From contig CACANA010000010.1 of assembly GCA_902533775.1 (NCBI GenBank), forward strand, positions 1-34,651: a stretch of 34,651 nucleotides of DNA, read 5' to 3'. The position numbers and the translations under genes are program-made. Origin of the DNA: an uncultured Pelagibacteraceae bacterium. Its GTDB lineage: Bacteria > Pseudomonadota > Alphaproteobacteria > Pelagibacterales > Pelagibacteraceae. How positions within the stretch are numbered: the first letter of the stretch is position 1; each line of letters opens with the position of its first letter. Shown piece by piece: positions 8,329-17,839 of the stretch. Below the pieces are notes generated by a model. The model worked only from the letters and a program-made list of their open reading frames with translations, made no database searches and had not been told where the DNA came from.

Positions 8329-9270
8329 ATGAAAAAAATAATTAGTTTCATTTTAGGAAGTTTATTTGCTCTAAACTTAACAATCACAGCAGCAAACTCT
8401 GCTGCGAACGAAGTTAGAGTTGCATACTTTCTAGAGTGGCCAAGTCCAAATTTAGAGGACATGCAAAAAAAGAATTTTGCTAAAGCCTTAGGAGTTCCAG
8501 TAAAATGGACAAACTTCACAAATGGTGGAGCAATGACAGATGCTATGTTAGCAGGAGATATTGATATTTCTTACTCACAAGGTTTAGTACCATTTATTAA
8601 TGCTGTAAAATCAAATGCACCTATCAAATTAGTTGATATTGCAATGGAGTACGGAATGGGTGGAACAACTTGTGTAACATCTAATGCTTCAGGAATAACA
8701 AAAGCAAATGCAACTGAATTAGAAGGTAAAAAAGTTGCTGTTCCGTTAGGTACTATGGCTGAGTACGTTTTCGACGAAAGTATGAAAGTTGTCGGCGCTG
8801 ACAGAAGCAAAATGGATATTATTCAAATGGACCCTGAAGAAGGTGCGGCTGCATTAGTAAGTGGAGATGTAGTAATGGCATGTCTATTTGGTGGTAATTC
8901 TATCAAAGCTGCAGTTGCTGTAGGATCAAGACTTTTAACTGTTCAAGAGGCAAGAGATGCAGGTATTTTAGGAATAGATATTACTTCTGTAACAGACAAG
9001 TTTATGAAGGAAAATCCTGGAATGTTGAGAACTTTTATTGAAGTAACTCATGAAGCAAATGAAAGATATAGAAATGGAAAAAGTGATATGAATTCTATGT
9101 CAAAAGCTTCGGAGATGAAAATTGCTGATATGAAAGAAACTTTAAGTGGTTTCAAATTCTTAACTCCAGAAGAAACTAAAAAATCTATGGAAAGCGGAAA
9201 CTTAGATGCATTCTTAAAAGGAATGGGAACTCCAGGTGGAGCAGTAGACACTAGTTTCTTACCTTTATAA
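8329..9270 (+). CDS. tauA: Taurine-type ABC transporter substrate-binding protein
   Basis: Signal peptide; VRVAYFLEWPSPNLEDMQKKNFAKALGVPVKWTNFTNGGAMTDAMLAGDIDISYSQGLVPFINAV; strong SD (gaggag) upstream; followed by tauBC. Confidence 0.88.
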   Translation: MKKIISFILGSLFALNLTITAANSAANEVRVAYFLEWPSPNLEDMQKKNFAKALGVPVKWTNFTNGGAMTDAMLAGDIDISYSQGLVPFINAVKSNAPIKLVDIAMEYGMGGTTCVTSNASGITKANATELEGKKVAVPLGTMAEYVFDESMKVVGADRSKMDIIQMDPEEGAAALVSGDVVMACLFGGNSIKAAVAVGSRLLTVQEARDAGILGIDITSVTDKFMKENPGMLRTFIEVTHEANERYRNGKSDMNSMSKASEMKIADMKETLSGFKFLTPEETKKSMESGNLDAFLKGMGTPGGAVDTSFLPL

Positions 9271-9290
9271 TTTAAAGATTAGAATAATTA

Positions 9291-9323
9291 AATAGGCGCC
9301 AATTTTATTGGTGCCTATTTTTT
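9291..9323 (+). terminator. Rho-independent-like terminator/attenuator between tauA and tauB
   Basis: AATAGGCGCCAAT-TTT-ATTGGTGCCTATT (13-bp stem with one G:U) followed by a run of T. Confidence 0.88.
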
Positions 9324-9352
9324 TAAGTAAATATTTTATATAAAGTCAGCTA

Positions 9353-10150
9353 ATGAGTGATTTGATATCTCAAAATCTAAACATGATTTTCAAAACTCCA
9401 AAAGGAGAGACTGTTCATGCTTTAAAAGATTTAAATTTCAAATTAAAAAAAGGAGAACTGTTAACTGTTCTTGGGCCCTCTGGTTGTGGAAAAACAACTT
9501 TATTAAATATTGCAGCTGGTTTCTTAAGACCAACATCTGGAAATATAACTTTGAACGGTAAAGAAATTGACGGGCCTGGAGTTGAAAGAGGCATGGTTTT
9601 TCAACAAGGTGCATTATTTGAATGGTTAACTGTTGCTGAAAACGTCAACTTTGGTCTTAGAATGAAAAAAAAAGATCCTATAGAAACTTCAAAAAAAGTT
9701 GATGATTGGCTGGAGATTGTTGGCTTAAAAGGATTTGGAAATACCCCAACATATCAATTATCTGGAGGAATGCAGCAAAGAGTAGCTCTTGCAAGGTGTT
9801 TAATTAATGATCCGGATTTGATTTTAATGGATGAACCTTTAGGTGCCCTTGATGCTCTAACAAGAGAAAAAATGCAATCATTAGTTTTGAAAATTTGGAA
9901 AGAAACTGGAAAAACAATTATTTTAATTACACATTCAGTTGAAGAAGCACTACTGCTTGGTGAAAGGTTGTACGTAATGGCACCAAGACCAGGTAGGATA
10001 CATAAAGAATATAATCTTCCATTTGCAGAGATGGGATTAAAAGAAGATTTAAGAGAAATAAAAAAAAATAAAGATTTTTCATCAAAAAGAGAAGAAATTT
10101 TATCCATGATTTGGAACATGGAGGAAGAAATTATGGGAAAAGAAAATTAA
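9353..10150 (+). CDS. tauB: Taurine/nitrate-type ABC transporter ATP-binding protein
   Basis: Walker A GPSGCGKTT, LSGGMQQRVALAR, LILMDEPLGALD, LITHSVEEALLLGERLYVMAPRPGRI. Confidence 0.93.
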   Translation: MSDLISQNLNMIFKTPKGETVHALKDLNFKLKKGELLTVLGPSGCGKTTLLNIAAGFLRPTSGNITLNGKEIDGPGVERGMVFQQGALFEWLTVAENVNFGLRMKKKDPIETSKKVDDWLEIVGLKGFGNTPTYQLSGGMQQRVALARCLINDPDLILMDEPLGALDALTREKMQSLVLKIWKETGKTIILITHSVEEALLLGERLYVMAPRPGRIHKEYNLPFAEMGLKEDLREIKKNKDFSSKREEILSMIWNMEEEIMGKEN

Positions 10151-12076
10151 ATGTTTACTCAAATAATAACAATATTAATTCTTGTATCAATTATCGGGTG
10201 CATACTTTATGGAAGACGTTTAATAAAAACTGAAAAAGTTGATGCAGTTTTTGGAAATCCAGAAAGAGCAAAAGGTGGAACTCATTGGATAATTGTTGGA
10301 AGCAGTGCAATATTGTTGGTCTGGCTTTATTATTCTTGGGATATTGCAAAAGGATTTTATCCAAAATCAGCAAATGAATTATGTCAGGTCGCAAAAATAA
10401 ATGAGTCTTTATTAGGATTAAAATATCAATTTCCAATTGAAGAAAGAGAATTCAAAAGTACTTCAATAATAAAAATAGAAAATAAAAATCTTAAAAAAAT
10501 AAGTTTAGAAATTCAAAATTCGTCAGATTTAAGCAACTTACAGAAAACTGCATTAGTTGGTTTTATTAATAAAACAAACAAATTAATTCCATTACTTACT
10601 AATGATAATCTAATGGAGATTAACACAAAAATTAAAATAGATGAGATGACTGATGAAATTAGATTGTTAAGCACTAATTTTCAAAAGAAAGATTATCCAT
10701 TTGAAACACCAGATCAAAAAAATGAAAGACTAAAGGCAATTGCTGAGCAAGGAAGCTGGGGCATAGTAACTGTAAGTGCCGGAACAGGATCAATAGAAAA
10801 TACTATTGAAGTGCCTTTAGTGCCTGAAACAGATAGAGGTTTAAAATTTCACGCTGCAGCTGAACAATTAAAAAAAATTAATGATAAATTTTTTAAATTA
10901 AGAAACCATAATCCTCAATTCAAAAATGCAATAAAAGAACTTAAATCAGAGATAAAATTATATAGAAAAAATTTAGATGACAATGAAGAAGTGGCATCTA
11001 CTTACGCAAAAAACATTGTAAAAATTGCAAGAAGAATTGAATTTGCAAGTATTTATCCACCAAATGCTCTTAATGAAATGCAAAATGCAATTATTGAATT
11101 TGATAATCTTCAAAAAACTGAGCAAGGGGGTTTAAGATTAATTGACATTCTTTTATTCCCTGCAGGAACTATAGTTGCAAGTGGTCCTAGTTGTTCTGAG
11201 CAAGGTTCAGGTAGATGGCTACCAAAACCCTCGGATACACTTAATAAATTTATTTTAATGTCTAAGCCAAGCGTAGGTTACAAAAATATTCCACTTCTTT
11301 GGATTGATATGATGGATGTAAGCCAAATAATTGGCTTTATGTTGCCAGATTGGATAGCTGATGTTTTGCCTGGAGAATATCCTGTTCACACTAAAGATGG
11401 TGTGGTTAAGCAAAATTTTAAAGGTAAAGTTTTAAAAATTGTTACAGGTGATTTTAAATTATTTAAAATTCCTGTTCCGTATGGTCATATTTGGGATTCA
11501 TTTTTAAGAGTTTTTCTAGGATTAGTTTTTGGAATATTGATTGGTGTACCATTAGGACTTTTTATGGGTTTAAATAGATTTGCTAAAGGTTTCTTTGATC
11601 CATTAATTGAACTGTATAGACCAGTACCCCCTCTTGCGTGGGCTCCTTTAATAATCTCGGTTTTAGGGATTGATAATACTGGAAAAGTATTTTTATTATT
11701 TATGGTTTCATTATCTATAATGATCATTTCAGCTAGAGCCGGAGCATCAGGTACACAGTTATCTAAAATACATGCAGCGCATTCTCTTGGTGCTTCTAAA
11801 AGACAGATACTTAGATATGTTATTTTTCCAAATTCTTTACCTGAAATTTTAACAGGTATTAGAGTGGCGGTTGGTATGTGTTGGGGAACTTTAGTTGCAG
11901 CAGAATTTTTAGCAGGTACAACTGGAATTGGATTTGTTGAAAATGTTGCCAAAAAGTATTTTCAATATGAAGTAATTTGGATCACAATTTTTATTATGGG
12001 TATGTTGGGTCTTCTATTTGACGTAACTTTGAGAAAAATTATAGATAAGACAATTCCTTGGAGAGGAAAAGGTTAA
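10151..12076 (+). CDS. tauC: Taurine-type ABC transporter permease with large N-terminal extension
   Basis: C-terminal approximately 220 aa is a canonical BPD_transp_1 permease (HIWDSFLRVFLGLVFGILIGVPLGLFMGLNRFAKGFFDPLIELYRPVPPLAWAPL...); N-terminal region has two TM segments and a long soluble segment. Confidence 0.9.
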   Translation: MFTQIITILILVSIIGCILYGRRLIKTEKVDAVFGNPERAKGGTHWIIVGSSAILLVWLYYSWDIAKGFYPKSANELCQVAKINESLLGLKYQFPIEEREFKSTSIIKIENKNLKKISLEIQNSSDLSNLQKTALVGFINKTNKLIPLLTNDNLMEINTKIKIDEMTDEIRLLSTNFQKKDYPFETPDQKNERLKAIAEQGSWGIVTVSAGTGSIENTIEVPLVPETDRGLKFHAAAEQLKKINDKFFKLRNHNPQFKNAIKELKSEIKLYRKNLDDNEEVASTYAKNIVKIARRIEFASIYPPNALNEMQNAIIEFDNLQKTEQGGLRLIDILLFPAGTIVASGPSCSEQGSGRWLPKPSDTLNKFILMSKPSVGYKNIPLLWIDMMDVSQIIGFMLPDWIADVLPGEYPVHTKDGVVKQNFKGKVLKIVTGDFKLFKIPVPYGHIWDSFLRVFLGLVFGILIGVPLGLFMGLNRFAKGFFDPLIELYRPVPPLAWAPLIISVLGIDNTGKVFLLFMVSLSIMIISARAGASGTQLSKIHAAHSLGASKRQILRYVIFPNSLPEILTGIRVAVGMCWGTLVAAEFLAGTTGIGFVENVAKKYFQYEVIWITIFIMGMLGLLFDVTLRKIIDKTIPWRGKG

Positions 12077-12079
12077 TCC

Positions 12080-13135
12080 TTAATCGTTAAGCAACCGTAA
12101 TTCTTTTTCGTCGAATTTTAAGTAAACGTTTTCTCCAACATTAAATATTTCATTGGTATCACTAGAAACTACGTAAATTTTACCGACCTTTGAATTAACT
12201 ATGTACTGATAACTATTTCCAACGAATGACGCGTTATTAACAGATGCATGTATTGAGTTTTCTTCAGGACTTTTTGAAATAGTTATTTTTTCTGGTCTTA
12301 AAGAGACAGAAACTGAACTTTCTAATTTTTGATCACTTTCTATATTAATTTTCATTTCTGCTAATTGAATCTCGTAAACATTATTATTTTGATTAATGAT
12401 TTCAGCTTTAACAACATTTGCATCTCCTATGAAGTTGGCTACAAATTTAGTTTTAGGAAAATTATACAATTCTTTTGGGCTACCTTGTTGAGCAATAATA
12501 GCATTGTTCATTACAATTACTTTGTCAGAAATTGCTAATGCTTCCTCTTGATCATGAGTTACATAAATTGTAGTTACTCCAAGTTTTTGTTGAATTTCTC
12601 TAATATCCTCTCTTACTTGTCTTCTTAATTTTGCATCTAAATTAGATAAAGGCTCGTCAAAGAGTAAAACTTTAGGTTTCAGCACAATTGCTCTTGCGAC
12701 AGCTACTCTTTGTTGCTGACCTCCAGATAATTCTGAAGGCATCCTATTTTCATATCCTTCTAAATTAACCAACTTAAGAGTTTCTAATGACTTTTCTGTA
12801 AATTCTTCTTTTGGAACATTAATCATCTTCAAACCATAAGATACATTTTCAAGTACACTCATGTGTGGAAACAATGCATAAGATTGAAATACCATAGATA
12901 CATCTCTATCGGTTGCTGGTAATAACGTTACATCTTCATTATCCACTAAAATTTTTCCACTTGTAGCTCTCTCTAAACCAGCAATAATTCTTAAAGAAGT
13001 AGTTTTTCCACATCCTGATGGACCTAATAGCGTAGTTAAAGTTCCTGCCTCAAAAGCACAACTGACATTATCCACAGCAATAGTCTCATTAAATTTTTTT
13101 GTAATATTTTCAAATTTTACTTCAGCTTTTTTCAT
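12080..13135 (-). CDS. ABC transporter ATP-binding protein (Fe3+/polyamine type, with TOBE-like C-terminus)
   Basis: GPSGCGKTTSLRIIAGLERATSG, LSGGQQQRVAVARAI, LLFDEPLSNLDAKLR, YVTHDQEEALAISD; C-terminal SLRPEKITI. Confidence 0.92.
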   Translation of the reverse strand: MKKAEVKFENITKKFNETIAVDNVSCAFEAGTLTTLLGPSGCGKTTSLRIIAGLERATSGKILVDNEDVTLLPATDRDVSMVFQSYALFPHMSVLENVSYGLKMINVPKEEFTEKSLETLKLVNLEGYENRMPSELSGGQQQRVAVARAIVLKPKVLLFDEPLSNLDAKLRRQVREDIREIQQKLGVTTIYVTHDQEEALAISDKVIVMNNAIIAQQGSPKELYNFPKTKFVANFIGDANVVKAEIINQNNNVYEIQLAEMKINIESDQKLESSVSVSLRPEKITISKSPEENSIHASVNNASFVGNSYQYIVNSKVGKIYVVSSDTNEIFNVGENVYLKFDEKELRLLND

Positions 13136-15333
13136 TATCCTAAATTTCCTTGTAGCATTCCTGCTGTTTGATCTCTTCTTCCTAATTTACGTTTACCTAT
13201 TATTAATTGCATTAATGTTATTGTAAATAACATTACAACTATTAATGCAGATGAATATACAATTGCTAGACCATAATCATTATTTTCTAGCCTTCCTAAT
13301 ATATATGAGACAGCCAAATCATAATTAGCGCTAACAAGAAATATAACAGCACTAATTGCTGTCATTGCTCTAACAAAACTAAAAACTAAAGAAGCAGTAA
13401 TTGCAGGTTTAAGTAATGGAAGAATTACATTTCTAAATGTTTGAGAGCTAGAGGCATTTAATGTTGAAGACGCCTCATCTAAATGAGGATCTAATTGGTT
13501 CATTGCAGCAATACCTGCCCTAACCCCGACTGGCATATTTCTAAATACAAATGCGATCACCAAAATAATTCCTGTGCCCGTAAGTTCAAGTGGCGGTACA
13601 TTGAATGCAAAAACGTAACTCACGCCAATAACACTTCCAGGTATAGCAAAACTTAACATTGTACCAAATTCAAAAGCATTTTTTCCTCTAAACTTGTGTC
13701 TTGTTAGAAGATATGCAGTTAAAATACCTATTGCGGCTGTCGGTAAAGAGGAGATTAATGCTATTGTAAAAGTAGTGTTGAAAGAATTCCATGCTGTACC
13801 AGTCCATAAAATTCCTCTTTCTTTCACCCAATCAACGCTAAATGCTTCAATGTAATGTCTCAATGTAAAGCTATGATCAACACCCCACATTTCTACAAAT
13901 CCACCAAACATTATCATTACATAAATTATAAATGTAAGTAGTGCCCAAGGTAAAACTGTTGAGTAAATTATCCATTTAGTTTTATTTGGTAATTCAGGGT
14001 GAACTCCGCTATCCCCTTTGCCAGAAATTGAAATATAAGATTTTTTTCCTAACCATTGGTTCTGAAGATAAAACACTACTAGAACAACAGTTAATAAAAT
14101 CATTGCTAGTATTGCGGCTTTTGTCTCATCATACTGTGCACCAACAATTGCAAAAAATATTTCTGTAGATAAAACGTCATATTCAGCACCTAAAACTAAT
14201 GGATTTCCAAAGTCGGCTAAGCTTTCAATAAACCCAAGTAAAAATGCATTTGCTATTCCAGGTCTCATTAAAGGTAATGTAACAGTTTTAAAAACTTGCC
14301 ATTTAGAAGCTCTCAATGTTTGTGAAGCCTCTTCCATTGCGGGACTTACACTTTCAACAACTCCTATTAAAACTAAAAATGCTATTGGTGTAAATGCAAG
14401 TGTTTGAGCAAACCATATTCCTGGTAAACCGTAAATCCATCTTGAGGGCTCAATCTCAAATGCCCATTCAAGAAAAGAACTTACGACACCTGTTCTACCA
14501 AATAAAATTATTATCGCTAAACCAATGACAAATGGAGGGGTTATTATTGGTAAGACAGATAAGACTCTAATCGTTTTTTTAAATTTAAAGCTTGTTCTTG
14601 CAATTAATAAAGCAAAACCTAAACCCAAAACTGTTGATGAGAAAGCTGTGAGCGTTCCCATAGTAACAGTGTTCCAAAAAACACCACATGCATAGTCACT
14701 ATATAGACAATCAAGACCCCAAATTCCTTTATTAAAAATTTTGGTTGAAAAGTTACTGATTTCATATCCTCCTTCCGTACCTTTAAAGGCAACAGCAAAC
14801 ATTCTAAAAATAGGAAAAAAAACAAAAGTTGAAACTAAAATAATAATACTTCCAATGCTTCCTACAATAAAATTATCTCCGTTTAGCCATCCACGTGAAG
14901 ATAAGCCATGAGTAATATAAAATATAAATGTACAGCATGTAAGAACTGCACCAGATCCTACACCAAATTGATTTTCTACATCACCAAAAATTGATTGAAA
15001 AATTTCAAAGTTCCATCCTCTTATGCCAATTGAAAACCCTTGAAGAATAAAATAAAAAATACCAAATAATCCGGAGTACAAGAAAATTTTGGAGTAAATG
15101 GGATTATTCTGATTTAATTTTAAAGTTGTTAAAGGAAAAAATAAAGGAACAATTAAAGGTAGAAGCCAATATTTTTTATTTATAAATACCTGTGGTAATA
15201 CAGAACCGTAATCTTCTAAAGAATATTCTAATATCCAGTTTATTGAGAAAAACCCGTCACCTGTTACATACCATGGAAATATTAGGAAACCCAATACTCC
15301 GATGAGCATCCAACAGATAACGAGCCCTCTCAT
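13135..15333 (-). CDS. ABC transporter permease, Fe3+ (FbpB/SfuB) type, fused two-domain
   Basis: 732 aa with two BPD_transp_1 domains (each with EAA-like loop: EEASQTLRASKWQVFKTVTLPLMRPGI and DEASSTLNASSSQTFRNVILPLLKPAI). Confidence 0.92.
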   Translation of the reverse strand: MRGLVICWMLIGVLGFLIFPWYVTGDGFFSINWILEYSLEDYGSVLPQVFINKKYWLLPLIVPLFFPLTTLKLNQNNPIYSKIFLYSGLFGIFYFILQGFSIGIRGWNFEIFQSIFGDVENQFGVGSGAVLTCCTFIFYITHGLSSRGWLNGDNFIVGSIGSIIILVSTFVFFPIFRMFAVAFKGTEGGYEISNFSTKIFNKGIWGLDCLYSDYACGVFWNTVTMGTLTAFSSTVLGLGFALLIARTSFKFKKTIRVLSVLPIITPPFVIGLAIIILFGRTGVVSSFLEWAFEIEPSRWIYGLPGIWFAQTLAFTPIAFLVLIGVVESVSPAMEEASQTLRASKWQVFKTVTLPLMRPGIANAFLLGFIESLADFGNPLVLGAEYDVLSTEIFFAIVGAQYDETKAAILAMILLTVVLVVFYLQNQWLGKKSYISISGKGDSGVHPELPNKTKWIIYSTVLPWALLTFIIYVMIMFGGFVEMWGVDHSFTLRHYIEAFSVDWVKERGILWTGTAWNSFNTTFTIALISSLPTAAIGILTAYLLTRHKFRGKNAFEFGTMLSFAIPGSVIGVSYVFAFNVPPLELTGTGIILVIAFVFRNMPVGVRAGIAAMNQLDPHLDEASSTLNASSSQTFRNVILPLLKPAITASLVFSFVRAMTAISAVIFLVSANYDLAVSYILGRLENNDYGLAIVYSSALIVVMLFTITLMQLIIGKRKLGRRDQTAGMLQGNLG

Positions 15334-15342
15334 TATAATTCC

Positions 15343-16380
15343 TTATCTAGGAATTACAGAAACATCGTTATCCCATTTGGATAACAAACTCGCTCTAGTA
15401 CTTTTATCTCCATAAACTTTAAAATTATAATCAATTAAGTTTATTGTTGATAAGTCTGGAGCATCAGGATCAGCTTTTGCTTTGGTATTAGATGGCACTT
15501 GCAAAGATTTTCCTGAAGTGAAGACCATAGTTTGAATAGCGGGACTTAAAGCCCAGTCATAAAACTTTTTAGCTTCCTTCATATTTCTTGCACCTGCAAT
15601 AATACTCATAGATCCAACTTCATATCCAGTTCCTTCAGCTGGAGAGACCGTAACAACCGGCAAACCTTTTTTTGTTTGTTTCACACCATCATGTTGGAAA
15701 CAAATACCAATTAAGTTTTCACCTCTACCAGTTGCCTTAATTGGTGCAGAACCAGATTTAGTATATGTATTTATGTTTGCATGAAGTTTTTTCATGTAAT
15801 CCCAACCTTTATCTTCTCCAAATATTTGAAGAATAGTAGCTAAGGTTGTGTAAGCAGTTCCAGATGAGTTTGGATTTGCTACTTGTATTTCGCCTTTATA
15901 TATCGGTTTTGTTAAATCCATCCATGATTTTGGAGCTGGAAGACCTTTTTTTGCTAAAAGATCTTTGTTGTATCCAAAACCTAATGCACCAACATAAATT
16001 CCTACTGATTTAAAATCAGCATTTTTTGCTTGGTTCTGAGCTGCAGGTAATAAATCATTAAAATGAACAGATTTATATTTCTCAGTTAAATTTTCTTGTG
16101 CTGCAGTTAAATGTGGATCACCTGTTCCACCAAACCAAACATCTCCTTTTGGATTTGATGCTTCTGCTTTTATTTTCGCAAAAGTTTCACCACTACTTGC
16201 TCTTGTCATAGCAACTTTTGTTCCAGTTTCTTTTTCATAAGCTTGTTCAAGCATTTCACAAACGTCTATTTCAACACTGCAATATAAAGTTAGTTTTGCA
16301 GCTGAAGCTTTATTTGTGATACCGAAAAGTGTTAATGAAAGAACTAGAGCCATAGAAGCTACTTTAAGTATATTTTTCAT
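15343..16380 (-). CDS. ABC transporter substrate-binding protein, Fe3+-type family
   Basis: Signal peptide; LTLYCSVEIDVCEMLEQAYEKETGTKVAMTRASSGETFAKIKAEASNPKGDVWFGGTGDPH; operon with the Fe3+-type permease and ATPase. Confidence 0.88.
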   Translation of the reverse strand: MKNILKVASMALVLSLTLFGITNKASAAKLTLYCSVEIDVCEMLEQAYEKETGTKVAMTRASSGETFAKIKAEASNPKGDVWFGGTGDPHLTAAQENLTEKYKSVHFNDLLPAAQNQAKNADFKSVGIYVGALGFGYNKDLLAKKGLPAPKSWMDLTKPIYKGEIQVANPNSSGTAYTTLATILQIFGEDKGWDYMKKLHANINTYTKSGSAPIKATGRGENLIGICFQHDGVKQTKKGLPVVTVSPAEGTGYEVGSMSIIAGARNMKEAKKFYDWALSPAIQTMVFTSGKSLQVPSNTKAKADPDAPDLSTINLIDYNFKVYGDKSTRASLLSKWDNDVSVIPR

Positions 16381-16401
16381 ATATCCCTCACTTTTTTATT
16401 A

Positions 16402-16420
16402 GTTAATGATAATAAATTTA
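16402..16420. promoter_or_regulatory. Fur-box-like site upstream of the Fe3+-type SBP
   Basis: gttaatgataataaattta matches the classical GATAATGATAATCATTATC 19-mer at 14 of 19 positions by hand alignment, about 20 bp upstream of the start codon at 16380. Confidence 0.4.
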
Positions 16421-16530
16421 AACAACTAATGTTAATCTTTTGTTACTTCAAATTTAAAGATAATTTTAATAAATAAAAAAAATATTCAATTTATAGTTTA
16501 ATTTTGAAATCAATTATGTTTACATAAATT

Positions 16531-17535
16531 ATGAATGAAAAAGAGCTTAAAAATCTAATAATTAAAATTTTTATTAATTTTAAATTAAGCAGAAAACATT
16601 CAGAAGTTTGTGCAAATGCAATTATCAATGCGGAACTTGTAGGTGCGCCTTCACATGGATTGTCTCGTTTAAAAATGTATTGTGAAAGAATCTCAAAAAA
16701 AGTCATTAATCCGAGACCTAAAATAACTGTAAAAAATATATCAAAATCTATATCAATAATTGATGCTGATAATTCTATTGGTTTTGTTGCAGCAGATGAA
16801 GCAATTAAAAAAACTATCCAAAATGCAAAAAAAACTGGGATTGGATTAGTTGCTGTAAAAAACAGCGGACATTATGGTCTATCTGGATACTACGTCGAAC
16901 AAGCTGTTAAAAAAAATTTAATAACATTCGCATTTACAAATGCTCCTCCAGCTATTGCGCCTTTTGGTGGAAAAAAATCAGTCTTTGGAACTAATCCGAT
17001 ATGTTTTGGAACTCAAACAAATAGTAAAGTTCCATTTATACTGGATACATCAATGTCAATGATTAATAGAGGTAAAATTAGGATTGCAGAAAAGTTAGGA
17101 AAAAAAATACCATATGGAGTTGCTTTAAACAAATTTGGTAAACCAACTACAAATGCAAAAGAAGCTCTTGCTGGGGTACAACTTCCAATAGCTGGATTTA
17201 GAGGATCTGGATTAGCCTGGATGGTAGATATTTTAACTGGAGTATTTGTTGGAAGTAATCATGGTGGCAAAGTAAAAGACCCATTTGATGATTTCTCTGG
17301 GCCACAAAATATCGGTCACTTATTTTTAGCATTTAAAGACAATCTATTTGTTAAAGATTATAAAAAAGAGATAAAAAAAAATATTAAAAGAATAAAAAAA
17401 ATACCTAATTTAAAAGGACAAAAAATCTTTTATCCTGGAGAGCAAAAGTTTTTAAGAACAAAAACAAACTCTGAAAAATCTATAAAAATTCCAAAAAATA
17501 TTAAAAAGGATTTAGATATTCTCTTAGCTAATTAA
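16531..17535 (+). CDS. Malate/L-lactate dehydrogenase (Ldh2) family oxidoreductase
   Basis: GAPSHGLSRLKMYCERI, IDADNSIGFVAADEAI, VKNSGHYGLSGYY, NAPPAIAPFGGKKSVFGTNPICFG. Confidence 0.93.
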   Translation: MNEKELKNLIIKIFINFKLSRKHSEVCANAIINAELVGAPSHGLSRLKMYCERISKKVINPRPKITVKNISKSISIIDADNSIGFVAADEAIKKTIQNAKKTGIGLVAVKNSGHYGLSGYYVEQAVKKNLITFAFTNAPPAIAPFGGKKSVFGTNPICFGTQTNSKVPFILDTSMSMINRGKIRIAEKLGKKIPYGVALNKFGKPTTNAKEALAGVQLPIAGFRGSGLAWMVDILTGVFVGSNHGGKVKDPFDDFSGPQNIGHLFLAFKDNLFVKDYKKEIKKNIKRIKKIPNLKGQKIFYPGEQKFLRTKTNSEKSIKIPKNIKKDLDILLAN

Positions 17536-17738
17536 CCTGCAAAATAACTTAGTATTCCAATAGATAAGCAGACTGAAAGTATTATTATTTTTGACTGAAG
17601 TGCCTCTTTTTTCTTTTCAGTGATTACTCGTTTCTTTAGAACATCTATATTTACTTTACGAGGGGACATTCGAATTACTCTCGATTTTTTTTCAGGTATT
17701 TCAATATTAGATGTTCTGTTTAAGCTTTCAGTACTCAT
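17532..17738 (-). CDS. Small basic protein with single C-terminal TM segment (tail-anchored-like)
   Basis: 68 aa; basic N-terminal two thirds (RVIRMSPRKVNIDVLKKRVITEKKKEALQSK) then hydrophobic IIILSVCLSIGILSYFAG. Confidence 0.55.
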   Translation of the reverse strand: MSTESLNRTSNIEIPEKKSRVIRMSPRKVNIDVLKKRVITEKKKEALQSKIIILSVCLSIGILSYFAG

Positions 17739-17782
17739 TAAATTATTAAATCATATAGTAAAAAAATTTTACAGAATTTAAC

Positions 17783-17829
17783 TGTTCAAAATGGGTTGAC
17801 TCAAGTTTTAAAATTGTTCAAATTGGGTT
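17783..17829 (+). repeat. Two direct repeats TGTTCAAA(A/T)TGGGTT in promoter region
   Basis: 17783-17797 TGTTCAAAATGGGTT and 17815-17829 TGTTCAAATTGGGTT, 14/15 identical, start-to-start spacing 32 bp. Confidence 0.8.
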
Positions 17830-17839
17830 TTGATACATT

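Noticed and set aside
8310-12000. Minus-strand ORFs inside tauA, tauB and tauC (8310, 8571, 9048, 9754, 10191, 11485)
   Set aside because: Antisense shadow ORFs of strongly supported genes; no recognisable domains.
12076-12080. Near-zero gap or overlap between convergent genes (also 17532-17535, 18795-18802, 32680-32690)
   Set aside because: Noted but common in streamlined genomes; not treated as a finding by itself.
13986-16706. ORFs 13986..14168 +, 14619..14825 - and 16491..16706 -
   Set aside because: Overlap confidently assigned permease and Ldh2 genes in other frames or strands; no domain evidence.
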